The translations under genes were made by a program, and so were the position numbers. Below, piece by piece: positions 10,074-16,179 of a stretch of DNA of 64,000 bases (positions are counted from its first letter, which is position 1; the number at the start of each line of letters is the position of its first letter). The notes below the pieces were generated by a model, which was not told the DNA's origin, made no database searches, and was given only the letters and a program-made list of their open reading frames with translations. Source of the stretch: Anaerolineae bacterium (GTDB lineage: Bacteria; Chloroflexota; Anaerolineae; Aggregatilineales; UBA3940); NCBI GenBank assembly GCA_016926255.1, contig JAFGOY010000060.1, positions 1 through 64,000 on the forward strand. The letters run 5' to 3'.

Positions 10074-10405
10074 TGATCGCCCCTTAGCCGGTAGCCCGCG
10101 CCCCACACCGATTCGATAATCTCACTGTGTTTGCCAAGCTTCATTTTGATCCGCTCAATCGTCTTGTAGACCGTCTGCTCGCTCCCGGTCTGATCCTCCC
10201 AGACGATCTCTTCGAGGTACGCACAGTTGAATGTCCGCCCGGGGTGTTGGAGCAGAAGATGCAGCAGCCTGAACTCGACCCGGCTCAAATCCAGCAGGAC
10301 CCCGTCGACTCTCACCTGCCGCCGGTCAGGTCTCAGTGTGATCGGCCCCCACTGTAATTTCTGGCCGGAGCCGTTTGCCTTCTTCGTATGTTCTGCGCGA
10401 TCCAT
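10070..10405 (-). CDS. Stand-alone OmpR-type winged-helix regulator without receiver domain
   Basis: All 111 residues are accounted for by a short basic leader and one OmpR/PhoB C-terminal winged helix. LDLSRVEFRLLHLLLQHPGR is the N-terminal strand and helix 1, TVYKTIERIKMKLGKHSEII is the recognition helix region, and SVWGAGYRLR is the closing hairpin. There is no phosphorylatable receiver in the gene or upstream of it. The ATG at 10405 is preferred over TTG 10408 because GAGGGAG is then 7 bp away. It is the first gene of a two-gene unit with the degenerate histidine kinase. Signal transfer by protein contact, not by phosphotransfer, is the simplest inference. Confidence 0.88.
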   Translation of the reverse strand: MDRAEHTKKANGSGQKLQWGPITLRPDRRQVRVDGVLLDLSRVEFRLLHLLLQHPGRTFNCAYLEEIVWEDQTGSEQTVYKTIERIKMKLGKHSEIIESVWGAGYRLRGDQ

Positions 10406-10711
10406 CAAGCCGCTCCCTCGTGCGGTTTGCAGCCACCCCGCTACTATAATATGTCACCATTTCCATTTCGACTAGTGTTTCGCGGTCTAAATATCACTAT
10501 GTTTATAGGTTCATCGCGAAACACTCAAGCAGTTGTGCAAGTCAGGCGGCTAACCCTGTCCGTATTTCAGCCCAACTGCACTGGTGGTTTGTAATGGCTG
10601 ATTTTAAGATCACAGAAAGTGTGTGCCCACTGACTCAAAACTAATTGTTGACTGATATGGTATTATTTTAGAAAGAATTAACCGATGTTCATAAGCAGGG
10701 GAGAGGGTACA
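10406..10711. other. Divergent intergenic region with a long inverted repeat
   Basis: This region separates the minus-strand regulator/kinase pair from the plus-strand GlsB-like gene. It contains perfect 11-bp arms AGTGTTTCGCG (10474-10484) and CGCGAAACACT (10515-10525) around a 30-nt centre. TATAAT-like strings occur at 10444-10449. No gene was recognised. Confidence 0.5.
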
Positions 10712-10954
10712 ATGAATTTCGTGTGGCATATCCTTATAGGCGCTCTGGCTGGATTTTTAGCCGGGCAGGTATGGAAGGGGAAGGGCTTCGGATTGGTCGT
10801 CAACATCATTGTTGGTATTGTTGGCGGCTTTATCGGTGGCTGGTTATTCGGACTGTTGGGTATTGGCACCGGAGGTGGTTTGATCGGCAGCCTGATCACG
10901 GCGGTCGTCGGTGCATTGATACTGCTGGTTGTGCTGAATCTGCTTAAAAAATAA
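10712..10954 (+). CDS. GlsB/YeaQ/YmgE family stress-response membrane protein
   Basis: An 80-residue, very hydrophobic, Gly-rich protein with three predicted helices, the usual make-up of this transglycosylase-associated family. The pattern HILIGALAGFLAGQV, GFIGGWLFGLLGIG and a last helix VVGALILLVVLNLL is characteristic. The family is linked to general and acid stress in other bacteria, without a defined biochemical activity. ATG 10712 is preceded by AGGGGAGAGGG. A strong terminator follows, so the gene is probably monocistronic. Confidence 0.9.
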   Translation: MNFVWHILIGALAGFLAGQVWKGKGFGLVVNIIVGIVGGFIGGWLFGLLGIGTGGGLIGSLITAVVGALILLVVLNLLKK

Positions 10955-10971
10955 GAATTGGATGGTAGGAT

Positions 10972-11007
10972 TCAAAAATCGAGTTCTTGCAGGAACTCGA
11001 TTTTTGA
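10972..11007 (+). terminator. Strong rho-independent terminator
   Basis: A perfect 15-bp stem (TCAAAAATCGAGTTC and its reverse complement) encloses the loop TTGCAG, with the T tract inside the 3' arm. Confidence 0.85.
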
Positions 11008-11025
11008 TTACAGGAGTTAAGTCTC

Positions 11026-11841
11026 ATGGCTGCTGATCCAGAACCGCGAGTGTTGTACATCGTCTCGGACGCCACCGGCGAGACCGCCTATCGAGTCACC
11101 AGGGCCGCGCTGACCCAGTTCAAGGATCATCTGGTCGATATCCGCTGGCGGCAGGGCACCCGCACCGTCGAGCAGGTGAAGGAAATCGTCTGCGAAGCCG
11201 CGCAAACCAACGCCCTGATCGTCCACTCGCTGGTCATCCCCGAGCTGCGCCAGGCGATCCTCGACGAGAGCCGTATCCACAGCGTGACGATCCACGATGT
11301 GATCGGCCCGGCACTCATGCATCTCTCCGATTGGCTGGAGGATCAGCCCGCCCACCGGCCCGCTGTCCTCGATCAGATCAACGAATCGTATTTTCAGCGC
11401 ATCACCGCCCTTGAATACGCCGTCCGCCACGACGATGGCCGCAATGCCGGGGAACTCGACCGTGCCGATCTGGTGTTGGTTGGCGTCTCCCGCACCTCAA
11501 AAACTCCCCTGAGTATCTACTTTGCCTATCGCGGCTGGATGGTCGGCAATGTTCCCCTAGTGATGGGCATCGAGCCGCCCGATATACTATTCAAACTCCC
11601 GCGCAGTCGCGTCGTCGCCCTGACAGTCCGCGCCGACCGCCTCGCCACCTTGCGCAGCAAGCGTCAGAATCGCCTCAAGATGAAAGGCTCTTATGACAGC
11701 ACCGACGCCATTGGTGACGAGCTGCGCCATGCCCGCGAGATCATCGCTCGCGGCGGCTGGCCGACCGTCGATATGAGTATCAAGTCCATTGAGGAAGCTG
11801 CCTCCGAAATTCTCGAACTGGTCGAGAAGGCTCTCTACTGA
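11026..11841 (+). CDS. PPDK/PEP-synthase regulatory protein (DUF299, bifunctional kinase/pyrophosphorylase)
   Basis: This 271-residue protein belongs to the PSRP family that phosphorylates and dephosphorylates pyruvate phosphate dikinase or PEP synthase on a Thr, using ADP and Pi. Visible marks are the opening YIVSDATGETA, the P-loop-like GVSRTSKTPLSIYFA near residue 150, MGIEPP, and the C-terminal helix KSIEEAASEIL. AGGAG lies before the ATG. The target dikinase is not in this window. Which of the two enzyme types it controls cannot be told from the sequence alone. The radical SAM gene follows after 70 bp in the same direction. Confidence 0.93.
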   Translation: MAADPEPRVLYIVSDATGETAYRVTRAALTQFKDHLVDIRWRQGTRTVEQVKEIVCEAAQTNALIVHSLVIPELRQAILDESRIHSVTIHDVIGPALMHLSDWLEDQPAHRPAVLDQINESYFQRITALEYAVRHDDGRNAGELDRADLVLVGVSRTSKTPLSIYFAYRGWMVGNVPLVMGIEPPDILFKLPRSRVVALTVRADRLATLRSKRQNRLKMKGSYDSTDAIGDELRHAREIIARGGWPTVDMSIKSIEEAASEILELVEKALY

Positions 11842-11911
11842 TCGATTGAATAGAGAATCGCTTTTCCATCGTATACTTGCATACAGGCAAATCGATTCAA
11901 GGAGTCTTTCC

Positions 11912-12817
11912 GTGATTGAACTATCCGGCGTTCACCTCTTGCTGACCTATCAATGCACCCTCGAATGTGATCACTGTTTCGTCTGGGGTAGTCCCTGGCA
12001 AAGCGGCACGATTTCCGGCGCGAATGTTCAGAAAATCCTCGATCAATCCAGAGACATACACACCATCCGCTGGGTTTACTTCGAAGGTGGCGAGCCGTTC
12101 CTTTATTATTCCCTCCTCCTGCGAAGCGTCCGCGCCGCCTCGTCGATGGGCTTCAAGGTCGGCATAGTCTCCAACAGCTTCTGGGCCACCACCGTCGACG
12201 ATGCTGTCGAGTGTCTCCGTCCTTTCGCCAGTCTGATCGATGACCTGTCGATCAGCAGCGATCTCTACCACTGGGATGCTGCCCTGAGCCAGCAGGCCCA
12301 AAATGCGCAGGCAGCCGCCGATCAACTCGATATTCCGCTGGGAATCATCAGCATCGCCCAGCCGGAAACCGTCGACACAGACACTGCCATCGGGCGGATA
12401 CCAACCGGCGAATCGACTATCATGTATCGCGGGCGCGCTGCCGAAGAACTGGCCGACCGCGTGCCTCACCATCCCTGGGATCAGTTCGATACCTGCCCCT
12501 TCGAAGACCTGCGCGATCCGGGTCGTGTTCACATCGATCCCTTTGGCTACGTCCACATTTGCCAGGGCATTTCGATAGGCAATGTCTTCGAGCAGCCCCT
12601 CGCCGAAATTTGCGCCGCCTACGATCCCGGCACCCATGCTATCACCGGGCCGATCCTCGCCGGAGGCCCCGCCGAACTCACCCGGCGCTACGATCTGCCC
12701 CATCAGGCCGCCTACGCCGATGCCTGCCACCTGTGCAGCCAGTCCTGCGCCGCCCTCCGATCTCGCTTTCCGAGCATCCTCACCCCCGATCAGATGTTTG
12801 GAGTCACCTGGGCGTAA
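11912..12817 (+). CDS. Radical SAM protein with C-terminal Cys-rich region
   Basis: The 301-residue protein carries CTLECDHC, the CxxxCxxC cluster site, near residue 13. It then has the usual radical SAM elements: EGGEPFLY (the GGE motif), a VGIVSNSFW strand and a partial barrel. The C-terminal part has further cysteines (DTCPFEDLR, HICQG, ACHLCSQSC) that resemble a SPASM/twitch cluster region. The specific family and substrate are not recognised; peptide modification or anaerobic maturation are possible. Start is GTG 11912, with AAGGAG 7 bp upstream; longer in-frame starts overlap the previous gene and have no ribosome site. Confidence 0.8.
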   Translation: MIELSGVHLLLTYQCTLECDHCFVWGSPWQSGTISGANVQKILDQSRDIHTIRWVYFEGGEPFLYYSLLLRSVRAASSMGFKVGIVSNSFWATTVDDAVECLRPFASLIDDLSISSDLYHWDAALSQQAQNAQAAADQLDIPLGIISIAQPETVDTDTAIGRIPTGESTIMYRGRAAEELADRVPHHPWDQFDTCPFEDLRDPGRVHIDPFGYVHICQGISIGNVFEQPLAEICAAYDPGTHAITGPILAGGPAELTRRYDLPHQAAYADACHLCSQSCAALRSRFPSILTPDQMFGVTWA

Positions 12818-12849
12818 AAACCACCATTACACACAAAACCGAGCGCCAC

Positions 12850-12900
12850 TTGATCGCCCCCAGGACTGGGGGAGATGCCGCGTAGCGGCAGAGGGGGACG
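12850..12900. repeat. Dispersed hairpin element, copy C
   Basis: TGATCGCCCCC, then GGGGGAGATG, an inner hairpin TGCCG-CGTA-CGGCA and AGAGGGGG. The outer right arm is shortened relative to copies A and B. Confidence 0.65.
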
Positions 12901-12915
12901 ACTGGTCTCCCACCC

Positions 12916-12944
12916 TTGACATCAAGAACATATGTTCGTATAAT
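12916..12944 (+). promoter_or_regulatory. Consensus promoter of the zinc-finger gene
   Basis: Perfect TTGACA (12916-12921) and TATAAT (12939-12944) with a 17-bp spacer. The expected start nucleotide (about 12951) is the first base of the GTG start codon, so the transcript is probably leaderless. Confidence 0.85.
12926..12937. promoter_or_regulatory. LexA-like palindrome in the promoter spacer
   Basis: GAACATATGTTC lies exactly between the -35 and -10 hexamers. It fits the Gram-positive-type SOS box pattern GAAC-N4-GTTC (RNRY core satisfied). Position and sequence together suggest repression by LexA. No other such box was found near a promoter in this window by eye. Confidence 0.5.
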
Positions 12945-12950
12945 AGAATC

Positions 12951-13841
12951 GTGGCCGGGTTTGACTTTCTCCCCTCTGAATACGACGCCTACTGGCGGAC
13001 GCACTGCGCGATCTGCCGTGCGCCGATCACCCAGCCGTCCACCGGGCGACCTCGCGTCACCTGTTCCGCCGCTTGCCGCCAGCGCCTTCGCCGCTCGATC
13101 AGCATCGACTGGTACGATCAGGTACGTAATGCAAAGGACGATCACGAAGCGGAGAAAATCCTCCACATGTGGGAGCGGAAGTTCGGCCCCTTCGATTCGT
13201 CTGACAAACCCGATGGCACACCCAACGACCGCTGGCGCTTGAAATATCGGCTGGTTCGCGGCATCCCCATCCCCCACTGTCGTTACTGCCATCGCCCGAT
13301 CATCGTCGACGGTGAATGTGGTCCCGCCACACAGTACTGTTCGTCGATATGCAAGCGAAAAATGGCCGAGGAACGCCACACCGTCGAAGAGGGGTTCCGC
13401 CGCTATTCCCCGGAGGAGATCGACGGTCGGGTCTGGGTGCGCATTCGATTGGGTGGGCGGGCAAGGGCCTGCAAGCACTGTGGGAAACCCTTCCCGCTTT
13501 ACTACGACCATCAGGTATATTGCAGCAAGCGCTGCCGTCAGGCAGCCTGGCGTGCCCGTCGCAAACGCTGCGCCGAATGTGGTGAATGGTTCATGCCAAC
13601 CAGAGGCAGTGAAACCCGGCAGAGATTCTGCTCAAAACGCTGCGCAAATCGCCAACGTAGCCGAAATCGTACGCTGCGCAAACAGGCCGCCCTCGCCGAA
13701 TCCAAAACCAATCAAAGCGCTGATGTGACCGTCGGCTGCTCGTTTTGCGGCAAACGCTTCGCCACCCCCGCCAATAGCCCATCCAACTTCTGCTCCGACC
13801 GCTGCCGCACTCGCTTCAACGCATTGAAAGGCAGTCAATAA
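12951..13841 (+). CDS. Protein with five tandem Cys4 zinc fingers
   Basis: The 296-residue protein has five units of the form C-x2-C-x(13-20)-C-x3-C, each followed by basic residues. They are CAIC...CSAAC, CRYC...CSSIC, CKHC...CSKRC, CAEC...CSKRC and CSFC...CSDRC. They resemble treble-clef or FCS-type fingers. The linker between fingers 1 and 2 is helical and charged, and the overall basic character suggests nucleic-acid binding. I do not recognise the family. Start is GTG 12951, forced by the consensus promoter directly upstream; an upstream open frame overlaps another gene and a repeat and is not used. The LexA-like box suggests a DNA-damage role (inference). Confidence 0.8.
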   Translation: MAGFDFLPSEYDAYWRTHCAICRAPITQPSTGRPRVTCSAACRQRLRRSISIDWYDQVRNAKDDHEAEKILHMWERKFGPFDSSDKPDGTPNDRWRLKYRLVRGIPIPHCRYCHRPIIVDGECGPATQYCSSICKRKMAEERHTVEEGFRRYSPEEIDGRVWVRIRLGGRARACKHCGKPFPLYYDHQVYCSKRCRQAAWRARRKRCAECGEWFMPTRGSETRQRFCSKRCANRQRSRNRTLRKQAALAESKTNQSADVTVGCSFCGKRFATPANSPSNFCSDRCRTRFNALKGSQ

Positions 13842-13873
13842 TGCGATAAACAGACCTTGTCAAATATAGCCGA

Positions 13874-13973
13874 CCCTGATCGCCCCGACCTGCCCCCTGC
13901 AAGGGGGAAGTGGCAGGTCGGAGACCTGTCGAAGGGGGTGGGGAGATGTCGTGCAGCGACAGAGAGGGGCGAT
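13874..13973. repeat. Dispersed hairpin element, copy D (composite)
   Basis: A longer copy with CTGATCGCCCC, a second nested arm pair (GACCTGCC and GGCAGGTC), then GGGGAGATG, an inner hairpin GTCG-TGCA-CGAC and AGAGAGGGGCGA. It looks like two element ends inserted in each other. Confidence 0.6.
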
Positions 13974-13978
13974 TTGCA

Positions 13979-13996
13979 GGCACAGCGCGCTGTGCC
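13979..13996. repeat. Short GGCACAGC/GCTGTGCC hairpin
   Basis: GGCACAGC-GC-GCTGTGCC abuts copy D and is related to the hairpin at 4570-4586. Confidence 0.45.
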
Positions 13997-14033
13997 CGCG
14001 ACGGAGGCTTGTAACAAGTTGCGATAGTTGTAC

Positions 14034-14039
14034 TATAAT
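14034..14039 (+). promoter_or_regulatory. -10 element of tcmP
   Basis: A perfect TATAAT lies 34 bp before the tcmP ATG. The -35 is weak. A small inverted repeat (ATAGT/ACTAT) overlaps it. Confidence 0.45.
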
Positions 14040-14073
14040 AAAGTTCACAGTCCACACTCTTCTTGGAGGGGCT

Positions 14074-15207
14074 ATGCCTTCAAAAGATACTCACGATAAA
14101 TACTGGGATGACTACGACGGCTTGCAGGCGGCTAAACATGCCATGCTTGGCAATTACCTGGACGGCTGGTATCCAATTCTATCAAAAGTATCAGGTGGAA
14201 TACTATATGTAGATTGTCATGCCGGTCGAGGCAGACATGAAACAGGCGATGAAGGCTCACCCATACTCGCACTTAACCGATTGTTAGCCCACAAAAGTCG
14301 TAAACAGATTCTGGAGCATTCCTGCCCCTATTTTGTATTTTTTGAAAAGGAAAAGAGCAACTTTGACGCTTTACAAGCCGAACTACAGAAGTTAGGCGAT
14401 CCACCCGGTATACAGATAAGGCCATTTCAAGAAGACTTTCAGTTGAAATTGGAAGATGTTATCGAAGAGATTAGCGCTGAATGTGCGGGTAGTATTTCAA
14501 TTTTTGCTTTTATTGATCCCTTCGGCTTTACACTATCAATGTCATTTCTAAATCGTTTGCTCAGTCAACACCGTTCCGAATTGCTTATCAATCTGATGTA
14601 CACCGGCATTGACAAGGAAATACACAACACATTAAGCCAACCATCGCCAACGAAAATCGAACTTCTTGATAATTTGTTTGGCTCCGATGGCTGGCGGCAA
14701 ATGACAAAAGAGATCTACCCTGAACCACAAAAACGTGCTGAAGAAACTATACTATTATTTTCACGGCAGCTTGAAGCTCAATATGTCACCCAAATGTATA
14801 TGCGTAGCCACAATAAATTGAAATACGCTCTCTTACACGCAACAAATCACAAGCGTGGTCGTGAACTAATGATTGATACTTTGTGGAAAGTGACACCCGA
14901 TGGTAGTTTCACAGCAGTTGAGAAAAATAGACCTGAACAATTGGTGCTGATTACACCAGAACCCAATTTTGAGCCGTTAAAAGAGGCATTGTGGAAAGAA
15001 TATGCGGGGCGAGAAGCACTTGCAAAAGATATCTTCGATTGGCGATTGCAAACCCTGTATAGGAAAACCCATTTGCGTAAGATATTGAAAGAGTACCATG
15101 ATCACCAAATCATTGAGTTTGTAGGAACAACTGCCTTGAAAGACAGCACATTGATTCGCTTTCCACCAGAACGACGTGAACCGTATACGCAATTAAATCT
15201 AATTTAA
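14074..15207 (+). CDS. tcmP: Three-Cys-motif partner protein TcmP
   Basis: This 377-residue protein matches the TcmP family, defined by its pairing with DUF5131 (phage Gp37/Gp68-like) three-Cys proteins. The N-terminus has the typical [23 protein letters not shown] run. It is followed by a Rossmann-like glycine loop ([21 protein letters not shown]) and by FIDPFGF, which recalls the DPPF/NPPF region of SAM methyltransferases. A methyltransferase-like fold is therefore inferred, but activity is not established. The partner gene lies convergently downstream with overlapping stop codons. The region is about 40% GC against about 60% nearby in sampled lines, a sign of transfer. GGAGG precedes the ATG. 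Confidence 0.9.
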   Translation: MPSKDTHDKYWDDYDGLQAAKHAMLGNYLDGWYPILSKVSGGILYVDCHAGRGRHETGDEGSPILALNRLLAHKSRKQILEHSCPYFVFFEKEKSNFDALQAELQKLGDPPGIQIRPFQEDFQLKLEDVIEEISAECAGSISIFAFIDPFGFTLSMSFLNRLLSQHRSELLINLMYTGIDKEIHNTLSQPSPTKIELLDNLFGSDGWRQMTKEIYPEPQKRAEETILLFSRQLEAQYVTQMYMRSHNKLKYALLHATNHKRGRELMIDTLWKVTPDGSFTAVEKNRPEQLVLITPEPNFEPLKEALWKEYAGREALAKDIFDWRLQTLYRKTHLRKILKEYHDHQIIEFVGTTALKDSTLIRFPPERREPYTQLNLI

Positions 15208-15926
15208 GAGAACTCAAACTGCTGCGGCATTTCATCCCAGGTGCGCCCTTCAAGTGTGCGCCCATTCGCCTTTTTGTTAGTTCCCCCCCATTGTTTAAAG
15301 AAAAATGGGGTATGAGTTCTTTTACATTGCTGATGAATACTGATAACCCATTCCCTTTTTATCGGGCGCGCATTTGGGCCTGATTCACCTCCCACGATAA
15401 CCCAATCAATGCCGGGCAGTTCTAGATTAGGTATTGGTCCGAGCAAAGGTTCGAGCGATAGGAATTTTACGATTGCACCGGTCTGACGGAGGTGATCGAT
15501 TCGGAATACGTAATCATCGTTTTCAACACTGACGCCCATCCAGACGTTGTCAGGCCAATCTATATCGTTATTCAGTTCCAAGAGTCTCTCGGATCGCTTT
15601 GTTAAAACCTGAAACGTGTGCCATGAAGCTTCACGCATTACAGCGAAAACTTGGTTCACAAACGAAAGTGGTACTTTTTCATGAAACAAGTCACTCATCG
15701 AATTTACAAAGATCATTTGTGGCTTTCTCCACTCAGTTGGGCGTTCTAGTTCATCTGGATGGAGTGTTACATCAAAGCCATTTCTGTACTTTTCCATACC
15801 CATAGCTTTAAGCCGTTTTGCCATTCGTTCAGCATAACAGTTTTTGCAGCCAGGACTGACTTTTGTGCAACCGGTAACAGGATTCCAGGTTGATTCTGTC
15901 CATTCAATGCGAGATTTAGTTGCCAT
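15204..15926 (-). CDS. DUF5131 / Gp37-Gp68-like three-Cys-motif protein
   Basis: The 240-residue protein begins with the family signature [16 protein letters not shown], then [17 protein letters not shown]; the cysteines are spaced C-x6-C-x2-C. This motif suggests an iron-sulfur cluster, and the family is regarded as radical-SAM-like, though the reaction is unknown. Further family marks are [20 protein letters not shown] and [13 protein letters not shown] near the end, all present. ATG 15926 has GGAGA upstream. The gene is the convergent partner of tcmP, shares its low GC content and has no homologue elsewhere in the window. The pair is probably one functional unit despite opposite orientation. 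Confidence 0.92.
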   Translation of the reverse strand: MATKSRIEWTESTWNPVTGCTKVSPGCKNCYAERMAKRLKAMGMEKYRNGFDVTLHPDELERPTEWRKPQMIFVNSMSDLFHEKVPLSFVNQVFAVMREASWHTFQVLTKRSERLLELNNDIDWPDNVWMGVSVENDDYVFRIDHLRQTGAIVKFLSLEPLLGPIPNLELPGIDWVIVGGESGPNARPIKREWVISIHQQCKRTHTPFFFKQWGGTNKKANGRTLEGRTWDEMPQQFEFS

Positions 15927-15964
15927 GCTGTTTCTCCCGTTACGCTTTGTGTTGCAGTTATTCA

Positions 15965-15970
15965 ATTATA
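15965..15970 (-). promoter_or_regulatory. -10 element of the DUF5131 gene
   Basis: TATAAT on the minus strand, about 40 bp before the ATG at 15926. The -35 is weak. Confidence 0.4.
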
Positions 15971-16051
15971 GAACATGCGCACTATTTTGACATAGTCCCG
16001 GAAAACACATGCTAATAAAGGGCTATAGCCACGACGCGTGGCCCAAATTCT

Positions 16052-16110
16052 CTGTCACAAAACACCGCCTTTTTCCATTTTGTCCCTCGATTCACCCCCT
16101 GTCACAAAAC
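16052..16110. repeat. Pair of 12-bp direct repeats upstream of elp3
   Basis: CTGTCACAAAAC occurs at 16052-16063 and again at 16099-16110. Their position before elp3 could be regulatory. Confidence 0.4.
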
Positions 16111-16179
16111 TATATCGCTGCGATGACAAATGATCGGTAAAATACCCTCTGAACGCCAGCCAGCTCAGGGACTATTTTT

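Noticed and set aside
12582-12950. In-frame upstream extension of the zinc-finger gene
   Set aside because: It overlaps the radical SAM gene in another frame and runs through a dispersed repeat and the promoter. GTG 12951 at the promoter's +1 is the better start.
13874-13996. CRISPR array
   Set aside because: The repeats are palindromic, single and unevenly spaced, with no regular repeat-spacer pattern and no cas genes.
14034-15970. Prophage remnant
   Set aside because: DUF5131 is related to phage Gp37/Gp68, but no integrase, structural or replication gene is nearby.
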